Of a DNA stretch of 59,443 bases, positions 51,592 through 59,443 are shown in pieces. Positions within the stretch are counted from its first letter, which is position 1. Each line of letters begins with the position of its first letter. Source of the stretch: Willaertia magna (taxonomy: Eukaryota > Heterolobosea > Eutetramitea > Acrasida > Naegleriidae); the NCBI GenBank assembly GCA_902984215.1, contig CADWAF010000534.1:1-59443 (forward strand). Direction: 5' to 3'. Below the pieces are notes generated by a model. That model did no database searches, was not told where the DNA came from, and worked only from the letters and a program-made list of their open reading frames with translations. The translations under genes were made by a program, and so were the position numbers.

Positions 51592-54027
51592 TTAAAACGC
51601 AACGGCAATAATTACAATTACCCCAATAGTTACAAAAACACAAATTAATGTGATTAGCAATCTTCTTTTCCAAACGGATCTATGTTTAATTTTAGTGTGA
51701 TAAGAATAAATAATACTATCAATAATTCTTCTAATACCAGTCCATAAACTGGAGAATGGTTGGAAGTTTTCTTTTAAATTATTTAATTTCTCCTTAATAT
51801 TATTTGTTTGAGCAGCTGTGTTTGCTCCAACTTCAACCACTTTAGTTGCTGCCTCTGTTGCTTTTTGCAATTCCTTACTAAAAGTAAATAATGATTTCAA
51901 TTTTACAAATGGATAAATAAATACAGTATAAAATAAAATTAAAATTTGATAAATAAATTGGAATAAGAACTTAATTAGTTCATATGGATAACTTAAAAGT
52001 ACTGATGCTTGCTCAATCAATATTACTGTTATATCATAAATAGTTCTAACAAATTCAACCACAAATGATATAGGTAATTGTAATATTTTGTAAAGTCCTG
52101 TTCCAAACAATGTCACTAAATCTGATATTCCAACAATCAGAATATACAATACTCTGAAAATAGGATAAATTACATAATTATACAATTGGAAGAAAGGATA
52201 TATAATATAATATCCAACATAATACAAAAATTCACCTAATGGATATAACACAGAAGTTGAAAACGTCCATAAATTACTAAATAACTTTCCAAAAGGTTTA
52301 AATATTGCAAATACATTAAAGAACTGTGTAGCCGCTTCCCATGCTTTTGTTAAAAGTAAAGGAATAAACAACATTACTCTATTTCTTAAGAAAGGTTCCA
52401 TAAAACTAACAACTGGTCCAAAAATTGCTCTCAATGTTCCACCAACAATTGGTAGATTTTTGTACAAATCGTAGAATCCCCAAATTAAACTGATAACGAT
52501 ATAAATATTTACAAGTGTTGTAACTAGTTCCCTAAATCTATAACTATAATAAACAGGTAAGCTATATCTATTTACTATAGTTGCCCATGTAGGTAACCCT
52601 TTAATTGCTAACTTTAATAATCTTTTATCTGATGATAATAATGCTCCATCCATAAACTTTGCGGAATCTTCTTTAGAAATATATAAAAAGTAAAAATTAG
52701 ATTTCATTGTTGTTGGACATACTTCTGGTTCATTATTTAATTCAATAACAACAATATCATCAGATAAAGGTGAATGTTGAAATTCTAATCCAGTAATATC
52801 ATCAAAATGCATAACTATTCTGTTATTACTGTTTAAACTATTTACAATTTCATTACTAGCCTTGTTTTTTAATATATCCTTAGGTTGCATTGCAGTTACC
52901 TTATTCTTTCTATTGTTAATAGTATAAATACCTGGCGTTGCATTTGGTGTTGGTGATTTAAGCATTCTAGGAGAGTTTGTGGCATCAACAAACATATCCA
53001 TTGTTTTTGTATCATCTTCTAAAGTAATCGTTATTGTTTTCTTATAGATATCAACGCAAACCCTAAGGGATCTATTAATTGTCTTTTCCCAACCTTTTAG
53101 GAAATCACTTCTCGTAATACGAACAGCATCAAATGTATATTGACCAATGTTTTGTAAAGAAAGACTCTTTCTTTTATGTGCTGTTTTGATTTTTGAACTA
53201 ATCATCTTAGAATCATCATCTTCATAAGGAGGGTGTCCATTATTACTAATATGATAAGGCTGATAGCTTGTAGGAGAGGCAGCTATTGAGGAAGGCGTTT
53301 TCATACAAGCGTGGGAATTGTTATTATTAATACATTTACCAAATCTATTTCCACCACTTCCTTTTCTCTTTTGAGGGGATCGGAAAGGTGTTATTGTTTG
53401 CTTATTGGTAGTTGAAGAAGCAAGGGTATCTAATTGGAAAGGAGATGAAAACCTTCTTCTTAATGTATAGGTAGAATCTATGATATGGTTACAAGTATGT
53501 TGCGAATGAGTAGATGGTATCATTGTTTCATCCGTTATATTTACATTAGGAATTTCATAAGAAGAATGTTTTATAGGAGTTGCTGCGAAATCGCCAAAGC
53601 TTTCTTCGAAATTTTCATCGTAGTCATCATTTAAATCATCTTCTTCCTCTTCTTCTTCCCCTTCGGTATCTAAAATATCATCAAATATACTATTATTATT
53701 GTTATTATTTCTATCGTCTAAAAGGCTATTATTATTATCTTCATTACGCATGGACATAAATTTTTCTTTAAAATGAAATGGAGAATCTGTTGTTGTTAGT
53801 GTTGTCCTTGGAGTGGAATTGTTGTGATGGAGGTTGTTGTTTATATTTTTATTATTATTGTTTAAAATAGTGACACGTGTTGGTGATAGTCGTCTATCGT
53901 ATTGGTATGGATTTATTTCTGTAAAGTTATGAAGGTTTTCTTTACAAGAATCACATTCTTGTTGTTGACGAGAATAATGTTGTTTTCTTGTTAAATGTGG
54001 ATGCACATCCTCTCCAAGTATTGTCAT
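51592..54027 (-). CDS. Large multi-pass membrane protein, unknown
   Basis: 811 aa, no intron. Residues 1-270 are low complexity (Asn/Ser/Asp/Glu) with a Cys pair CDSC near residue 27. Residues 280-480 contain a beta-rich part: YTFDAVRITRSDFLKGWEKT, LRVCVDIYKKTITITLEDD and FYFLYISKEDSAKFMDG, which could be a PH- or GRAM-like fold. About 500-725 is a long chain of aromatic hydrophobic helices such as LYPLGEFLYYVGYYIIYPFFQLYNY. An amphipathic helix (KELQKATEAATKVVEVG) and a last membrane helix, LLITLICVFVTIGVIVIIAVAF, end the protein. A PH-like domain plus many Tyr/Phe helices would suit a membrane-contact or trafficking protein. No family is recognised. Confidence 0.68.
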   Translation of the reverse strand: MTILGEDVHPHLTRKQHYSRQQQECDSCKENLHNFTEINPYQYDRRLSPTRVTILNNNNKNINNNLHHNNSTPRTTLTTTDSPFHFKEKFMSMRNEDNNNSLLDDRNNNNNNSIFDDILDTEGEEEEEEDDLNDDYDENFEESFGDFAATPIKHSSYEIPNVNITDETMIPSTHSQHTCNHIIDSTYTLRRRFSSPFQLDTLASSTTNKQTITPFRSPQKRKGSGGNRFGKCINNNNSHACMKTPSSIAASPTSYQPYHISNNGHPPYEDDDSKMISSKIKTAHKRKSLSLQNIGQYTFDAVRITRSDFLKGWEKTINRSLRVCVDIYKKTITITLEDDTKTMDMFVDATNSPRMLKSPTPNATPGIYTINNRKNKVTAMQPKDILKNKASNEIVNSLNSNNRIVMHFDDITGLEFQHSPLSDDIVVIELNNEPEVCPTTMKSNFYFLYISKEDSAKFMDGALLSSDKRLLKLAIKGLPTWATIVNRYSLPVYYSYRFRELVTTLVNIYIVISLIWGFYDLYKNLPIVGGTLRAIFGPVVSFMEPFLRNRVMLFIPLLLTKAWEAATQFFNVFAIFKPFGKLFSNLWTFSTSVLYPLGEFLYYVGYYIIYPFFQLYNYVIYPIFRVLYILIVGISDLVTLFGTGLYKILQLPISFVVEFVRTIYDITVILIEQASVLLSYPYELIKFLFQFIYQILILFYTVFIYPFVKLKSLFTFSKELQKATEAATKVVEVGANTAAQTNNIKEKLNNLKENFQPFSSLWTGIRRIIDSIIYSYHTKIKHRSVWKRRLLITLICVFVTIGVIVIIAVAF

Positions 54028-54574
54028 TTTGTTTTAGTTATTTAATTATTCTTGTAATTTACTATTTTCCTATTTATTCAAAATTATTATAATTGAAAAG
54101 ATTTTTAATCAATTTCGCATCCCAATCAATAGTTCACTTTCAAATAAATTTTGCCGTTTAAAATCGAATAGCAACCCAACAGTTTCTTTTTTTTTAAATT
54201 AAATGAGGGACATTACTTGCCTTATGACGAGGAAAATTAAAGTTAGAACCGTTTTCGGGGCACGTTAAGGAAATGGAAGGATGGGTTAGATACAAAGATA
54301 TGATTACGTCATGCGAGAAGAAGAAAATGGTTTCTAAATAACAATTTGCAAGAATCTTCTATTATTTGCATTTTACTGAAGACTTGTTTTTTCTTTTGAT
54401 TTCGTTTGTTTATTGAAAGTGATGAACTAGACCATGCACTTGTTGATTATTTTGATTGACAAAGAATCAAAAGGATTAGCATTGTTGTAAAGAAAATAAC
54501 TTTTTAATCCCAATAATTACTTTACAATAGCATACAAGAAATATTTACAAAATATATTTTAAGTTTACAATATT
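54028..54574. other. Intergenic region
   Basis: 547 bp upstream of the membrane-protein gene and downstream of CIR1. G+C is moderate in 54190-54340, where an ATG-less open stretch is seen but no product. No RNA gene or repeat was recognised. Confidence 0.3.
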
Positions 54575-55795
54575 TTAATGTTGATGTCGTTTTGCCTTTT
54601 TTTCAGCTTTCTTTTTTCTCTTTTCCAACTTACTTTTTAATTTCTTATATTTCTTATACAACTTCTTTTTATCTTCTGTTGACATAAAACTTAAAATTCT
54701 ATAAATCTCTTCAGGATCTTCACTTTCCTCTTCTTCTCCTTTTGAAAAGTAATTATCGAACACTTCCCCTTCCTTAACCATTTCATTAGTAGGTTTACTC
54801 TCTTTCTCTAATTCATGTAAACCAGCTAATGGATCTTCCTTCGCTTGCCTTTCCGCATCAACCCTACTTATCCCAAACATTGGACATTCACGATCAATAT
54901 TTGTATGTCCAAATTGACCACATTTCGTACATTTTACATTTCTTAACTCAATACCAAAAGGTTTATGTTTAACCTTAACATTTTCTGTATATTTTCCTTC
55001 TGTTGGTGCTAACTTTAAGAAAGGGAATTTTTCAGCATCAGTTAATTGATCTTTAGGAATATGTTTCTTATCTTCGTTAATTTCGCTACTATTCGTCTTT
55101 AAAACAAGAGGTTTTGGAAAGAAGTCTTTATTTTCTTCCTTATTATCATCGTCTTCTTGTTTATTACTTAGGGGACTAGTCTCTCTTTGCGGAGAAGATT
55201 GATTATCATCAAACAATGAAGCTTCTTCCTTTTCTTTCTTTTCTTTTTCCATCAATTCTTTTAATCCAGGAGGGGCTTGATACATAAAATTTAAACTTTT
55301 TGGGTTTTTTCCATTATTAACGGAAGAAAGTTCATAATGTAAATTAGAATTATTATCCTTCTTTTTTCTTCCTCTTCTACTTTTCTTTTTCTTCATTTCA
55401 TTATTTCCAATAGTTTCATCATTATCATGTGTAGAACCTGCGTGAACAAATTCAATATTATCGGAAGAGGATGCTGTTGATGTTAGATTATAATTACTAC
55501 TGCTACTACTTGTGGCGTTATTATTAGTTGTTGTTGTTTGAGGATTTATATTCTTTTTTAATTGTTGTTTTCTCTTTTTCAATTCCGATTGTTGATCTAC
55601 ATTTTGACGTTTTCTTTTATTTTCATTATTAGCTTGTTCGTTTTTATATAATTCTTTTTCTTGTTCGAATTCTCTTAGTTTTGCTTCTTCTTTCTTTTGT
55701 TTTTCTTTATGTTGTTGTTCCGCAATCCACTTCTTTCTTTGGTTAGCCTTGTTGGCTGGGTGGAAAGATTTTAAATTAAGAAATGCTAATGCCAT
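54575..55795 (-). CDS. CIR1: CIR1 homologue (CBF1/RBPJ-interacting corepressor, spliceosome-associated)
   Basis: 406 aa, no intron. The CIR_N domain is at the start: LNLKSFHPANKANQRKKWIAEQQHKEKQKKEEAKLRE, with the usual Lys/Glu helix. A zinc knuckle sits at about residues 286-302 in the form NVKCTKCGQFGHTNIDRECPMF, as in animal CIR1. A conserved FMYQAPPGLKEL motif lies earlier. Much of the middle is Asn/Ser/Asp/Glu-rich. The tail, KKLYKKYKKLKSKLEKRKKK, is very basic. In animals CIR1 bridges RBPJ to histone deacetylases and also associates with splicing factors. As this organism is not an animal, the splicing role is the more likely ancestral one. Confidence 0.9.
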   Translation of the reverse strand: MALAFLNLKSFHPANKANQRKKWIAEQQHKEKQKKEEAKLREFEQEKELYKNEQANNENKRKRQNVDQQSELKKRKQQLKKNINPQTTTTNNNATSSSSSNYNLTSTASSSDNIEFVHAGSTHDNDETIGNNEMKKKKSRRGRKKKDNNSNLHYELSSVNNGKNPKSLNFMYQAPPGLKELMEKEKKEKEEASLFDDNQSSPQRETSPLSNKQEDDDNKEENKDFFPKPLVLKTNSSEINEDKKHIPKDQLTDAEKFPFLKLAPTEGKYTENVKVKHKPFGIELRNVKCTKCGQFGHTNIDRECPMFGISRVDAERQAKEDPLAGLHELEKESKPTNEMVKEGEVFDNYFSKGEEEESEDPEEIYRILSFMSTEDKKKLYKKYKKLKSKLEKRKKKAEKKAKRHQH

Positions 55796-56156
55796 GTTGT
55801 TGCAATTTTTTTGGTTGTAACTTTTTAATTGAAGGTGTTTTTATTTAATTACAAAAATTTACTAAAAAATAAAAAAGAAACATGTTTTGAAATTTAAAAA
55901 ACTAAAATAATTATAAACTATAAAAATAAATTTGTTAAATAAATGATCTAGTTTGTATTAATAATATTTTTTTAAAAAATTAATAAATGTGTACATTTAT
56001 ATTTTTTTTAAATTTAATAATTTTTTTCTTTTTTATTAACGTTATATTTAATTTGTTAATATAATTTAAATGTTTATTATTAAGTAAGTGTAACTGGAAG
56101 GTGAAAGTTGGACAAGTGGCTGATGACTCAAGGAAGAAAACTAGGGATTTATTTTA
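55796..56156. other. AT-rich intergenic region
   Basis: 361 bp upstream of CIR1, about 85% A+T by eye, with T-runs near 55968 and 56005. It is the 3' side of the next minus-strand gene. Nothing else is seen. Confidence 0.3.
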
Positions 56157-56864
56157 TTATTTAGTGGTGGACGTTCCTGAGAGAGATTGTAAAATCATAT
56201 TGAATTTCTGCCACATGCGTTCATGTTCATCTCTTTGCTCTTTCTTAAATAATTCCATTTCCATCTGTAATGACTCTACTTTTTCTTTTAGGTTTTGGTT
56301 TTCTTTCTTGTAGGACTTCAATCTTCTAGCTGCAACATTTGGAGCATCTTTGACATTATCATTTAAAGCATCACTATCTGAGCAACTTGCTCCTCCAGAG
56401 CTTCCCTGTTCATGATGATCAGGCATGGTTTGCAAAATTGTAAATTTTTCAAAAGTACATTTAGGATAAACATTGCCAATAATGCCTGTGCATTCCATCC
56501 TTCTGTTTGAAGGCAACGTTGGGTCAGTAAATTTGAGAAGGAAAACAAAAAATTCCACGGCGTCTTGAAAATAATCTTTTCCCCCTAGAAGTAATGTGAC
56601 GCCTCTTTTATGCTCACCCTTAATTATAGCACGAAAACCTTTTTGCACAGTTCCGCGGATCTTAAGACCTAATGGTAATTCAACGTATTTTTCGAGGTTT
56701 TCATCTTCTTCACTCGAAAATTCTAAAGATACTCTCCCTATTTTTGCATATTTAAGAAGGGTTCGCTTAAAATGGGGAAAATTCCTCATACTGACTGATA
56801 CACTTAAACCTGGTTCCCTATCGGGAGAAGAATTGTATTTCACTAATTCTTCCCACTTCTTCAT
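56157..56864 (-). CDS. Unknown protein with a C-terminal coiled coil; 5' end unclear
   Basis: The first in-frame ATG is at 56864 and gives 235 aa (MKKWEELVKYNSS). However, the frame stays open to about 56953 with a sensible sequence (LHKSVELTVKILNEQKDIA) but no ATG; only a TTG at 56936 is present. The real start may therefore be in an unseen upstream exon, or the gene has lost its ATG. The body has beta-like strands (GLSVSVSMRN, VSLEFSS, LPLGLKIRG, GVTLLLGGKDYFQDAVEFFVFLL) and a Cys pair in MECTGIIGNVYPKC. The last 65 residues form a coiled coil (NQNLKEKVESLQMEMELF). Its 5' end nearly abuts the + RCC1-like gene. No family is recognised. Confidence 0.55.
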   Translation of the reverse strand: MKKWEELVKYNSSPDREPGLSVSVSMRNFPHFKRTLLKYAKIGRVSLEFSSEEDENLEKYVELPLGLKIRGTVQKGFRAIIKGEHKRGVTLLLGGKDYFQDAVEFFVFLLKFTDPTLPSNRRMECTGIIGNVYPKCTFEKFTILQTMPDHHEQGSSGGASCSDSDALNDNVKDAPNVAARRLKSYKKENQNLKEKVESLQMEMELFKKEQRDEHERMWQKFNMILQSLSGTSTTK

Positions 56865-56983
56865 AGCAATATCTTTCTGTTCGTTAAGAATTTTTACTGT
56901 TAGCTCTACGCTTTTGTGAAGCTTAGTATTTTCCAATTTAATCTTCCAAATTTAATGCAAGACCAGTTCAAAGAAAAAACAAA

Positions 56984-58408
56984 ATGACTGAAAAACTAGA
57001 AGAAATATTTTCACCCTTTTTAAATTATTTCGGATTTAATTCAAACAAAAACATTACACAAAATAGTGAAATACCAGCATATCCAACACCAACTTTAATC
57101 TCACCCACTAAAGGAAGACAAGGTAAATTATATATTTTTATTAAAATTATAATTAATTAAAATAAAAAAGTATTTGGCTTAAATAACTCTATATCATTAA
57201 ATAATTGTGATACTTTTTACTCTAATATTTTACCGTTTAAAGTTAAAGAAATTATGAGTGCCGGTTGGACACAATGTATTTGTTATTGGACTACAGATGA
57301 TAAACTATTATTTTCTGGTTTTTATTTTCTTAAAGAAAATAAAAGTAATTATTTATTTAAATATAATTTAACAAAAGAACAAAAATATATAAATGAAAAT
57401 ATGATTGAATTATTTGAGTTTAAATGGAAAGATTTTATTAAAAATAAATTAAAGAAAATAAATAATTGTAACAGTATTAATATTAAACAAGTTTACTTTT
57501 TAGGAAATTATTTAATTATTGAATTAGATAATAATATTTTATTTTATTATTATTTAAAAAAGTATACTTATAATACTTTATTTTCTTTTTCTTTAAAAAC
57601 AAATTTTTATGGAATTATTCCAATAAATAATGTGAAATGGATTAAAGGTGGAGTAATGAGCAAAAAAGTTTATATTTACACAAATGCAAATGAATTATAC
57701 ACGTTTAAAGAGGAAACTTTAGAAAAAGAAAAATTTTTACAACGGGGTAATAATAAATTAATTCGTTTAGCAGCAACAACTGGCCAGTGGATTGATGCAT
57801 TAGTTACAGAAGATAATAAAATCTATTTTAAATCTGAACAAAATTCAAACTATGGAATAGTTATTCCCAATAATCGTACTACATTTGGATACCATAAAAC
57901 TTCGTTTGAGAAAGAAAGTAAAATCATTGACATTAAAGGAGGTTTTTGTCACTTTGTCGTTTTATTAGAAAATAAGAAAGTGTATTCTATTGGATATAAT
58001 AATTCAGGTCAACTGGGAGAAGATCAAACAGTTGTTGAAGAAACTTTTGAATTTAAACAAATTGTATTAAAAACAAGAGAAAATATTTTAGTTGACAAAA
58101 TATACGCCAGTTCATGTGGAACTATATTAAGAACTGCTAATGAATTTATATTTCTTGGTGAAGCAATTGAAGGATTTACAATGAAAAATATGATTCCAAA
58201 TATTCAGAATAGTTATATTTTAAAAAGGGAAGAAGCGAGTGGTTGTAAGTGGAATGAAATTTGTTGTGGGCATCATAGTTATTTAATTTATTATAAAGAA
58301 AATACTAAAAGAGATATAGATTACTTTTTACAAAACTTAATGAATTCTTTTAATTTTGAAAAGAATTTAACTCATGACATTGAAATCACTACATTTGCCA
58401 AAAAGTAG
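56984..58408 (+). CDS. RCC1-repeat-like protein, first copy of a tandem family
   Basis: Two exons (56984..57122, 57171..58408) give 458 aa; the 48-nt intron interrupts the codon just before VFGLNN. The clearest RCC1 signature is KGGFCHFVVLLENKKVYSIGYNNSGQLG (about residues 302-329), with a related blade SAGWTQCICYWTTDDKLLFSGF near the start and CGHHSYLIYYKENTK near the end. RCC1-like seven-blade propellers act as Ran or other GTPase exchange factors or as binding scaffolds. Here most blades are divergent, so exchange activity is not assured. Two further family copies follow downstream. Confidence 0.78.
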
Positions 58409-58487
58409 AGTCAGACCGAGAATTATAGGTGCTGTATATTTTAACTAAACTTATTGGTGGCGTTGCACAAATTAATGCTGAAATTAG

Positions 58488-58930
58488 TTTATTGAAACGA
58501 AAATAATTGATATAAAAGCGGGATTTAGTCACTTTATTGTTTTATTAGAGAATGGAAAGGTTTATTCAATTGGATTTAATAGTTTAGGTCAACTTGGTGT
58601 TGATCAAATAATTGCTGAAACAACATTTGATTTTAATCAAATTATTTTAAATACAAAAGAAAATATTTTCGTTGATAAAATCTTTGTAAGTTTAAGAGGA
58701 ACTGTTCTAAGAACTGACAATGAATTTATATTTCTTGGTGAAGTCGTTGAAGGTTTTACAAAGAAATTTATGATACCAGACATAATTTTAAAATAGTTAC
58801 AATAAAAAGAAGGAGGAAGATTTAGAAAATGAAAAAAAGAAACTTGTGGACCATGGAATTATTTAGTTTATAATATAGAAGAAGAAAATACTAAAGGATT
58901 TTCAGTTTCAAAGTTCCATAAGATCAAACA
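58488..58930 (+). pseudogene. Decayed copy of the RCC1-like gene
   Basis: From 58488 to the TAG at 58794 a frame without an ATG matches the 3' third of the preceding gene residue by residue: IIDIK.GF.HF.VLLEN.KVYSIG, then GQLG.DQ, ENI.VDKI and RT.NEFIFLGE..EGFT. The 5' two thirds are missing. After the stop, further scraps follow in other frames: CGPWNYLVYNIEEENTK near 58844-58895, and a copy of DQTVVE near 58922. This is a 5'-truncated relic with several breaks. Confidence 0.8.
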
Positions 58931-59180
58931 ACAGTTGTTGAAAAAACATTACATTGTATGAGAACATTTATTAGAGTGACAATAGAAATAATAATAATTT
59001 GTAAAATAACTGTATTATATCTTTGTAAAGTAGTATTAAACTTTTCAATACATCTACACATTTTTGTTACGAATGTAAAATAAAAGTTACAATTAATAAA
59101 AAAAACATTTTAAAAAAATACTCAAAAAACCTAGCTCTTAATTCATCCTTTCAAATTAAGGAAAGAAAACTGTAGGAATA

Positions 59181-59443
59181 ATGATTGGAAAATTATTTTC
59201 ATCTTTTCTAAACTATTTTAACAATGATAAGGTTCTTCCTCCAATCGACTCAACTCCAACTTTAATTGCATCAGATTTTGGAAATACAGGTAAATAATTT
59301 TTTAAAATTATTGACATTATGAATTTACATAAAAAAAAAATTAGTATTTGGTTTAAGTTATGATATTAAAAGTGATTTATACAGATATAATTTTTATTAT
59401 AATTTATTTCCATTTAAAGTAAAAGATATTGTAAGTGCTGGTG
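59181..59443 (+). CDS. RCC1-like protein, 5' end (cut by the right edge)
   Basis: Exon 1 is 59181..59289 (MIGKLFSSFLNYFNND...), followed by a 55-nt intron with donor GTAAAT. Exon 2 starts at 59345 with VFGLSYDIKSDLYRYN, then FPFKVKDIVSAG. This mirrors the first copy (EEIFSPFLNYFGFN; VFGLNNS; LPFKVKEIMSAG) in sequence and in intron position and phase. The gene continues beyond the window. An ATG with AATA context supports the start. Confidence 0.75.

Overview
This is a nuclear, eukaryotic, very AT-rich and gene-dense stretch. It codes for spliceosomal, proteasomal, ribosomal, Ran, NEDD8, GPI-anchor and intraflagellar-transport proteins. Nearly all introns I could place are 39-60 nt long with a GTAAGT-like donor. 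Start codons follow A-rich runs, TAA is the preferred stop, the standard code is used, and proteins are rich in Asn/Gln/Lys runs. The mix of flagellar genes (IFT38, a Tctex-type dynein light chain), mitochondrial genes (LYR protein) and amoeboid-type low-complexity proteins suggests a free-living flagellate or amoeboflagellate protist. A heterolobosean (Naegleria-like) is my best guess, held with modest confidence. The IFT genes argue against the equally AT-rich dictyostelids.

Layout. 1-9 kb: the tail of an unknown gene, PIG-C, an N-myristoyl-like protein with an LRAT/NlpC-type His/Cys domain, a single-CXC (LIN54/tesmin-like) protein, RanBP1, the tRNA m1A58 methyltransferase TRMT61A and Sm protein B. 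8.5-16.5 kb: a predicted mitochondrial protein, a secreted repeat protein with a small possibly secreted neighbour, protein phosphatase 5, PIG-L, and a HEPN protein with a UBA/TAP-C-like tail. 16.6-20.2 kb: two convergent flagellar genes (Tctex1-type light chain and IFT38/CLUAP1) and an unknown Ser/Thr-Pro-rich protein. 20.3-30 kb: FHA protein, HEN1 small-RNA methyltransferase, ARID protein, proteasome ATPase RPT4, LYR protein and a UvrD/Srs2-type helicase. 30-39 kb: a GOST/TMEM87-type seven-pass protein, an unknown small protein, MAEA/GID9, ribosomal protein eL32, UBA3, a Ras GTPase and a propeller-like protein.

39.5-41.6 kb is a gene-free island of about 93-94% A+T (hand count), the most striking feature of the window and a candidate regional centromere or other chromosomal element. 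It is followed by an 872-aa STAND/Crinkler-like P-loop protein. 45-59.4 kb: a secreted alpha/beta-hydrolase-like membrane protein that seems to lack its catalytic Ser, a Cys-rich protein, an F-box protein with many membrane segments, an APE1-type AP endonuclease, a large multi-pass membrane protein, CIR1, a coiled-coil protein, and a tandem RCC1-like family (one intact gene, one decayed copy, one gene cut by the window edge).

Twenty-eight introns were placed by hand from donor/acceptor sites, phase and family alignment, giving complete models for 14 multi-exon genes plus the partial RCC1 copy at the right edge. No tRNA, rRNA, CRISPR array or transposase was recognised by eye.
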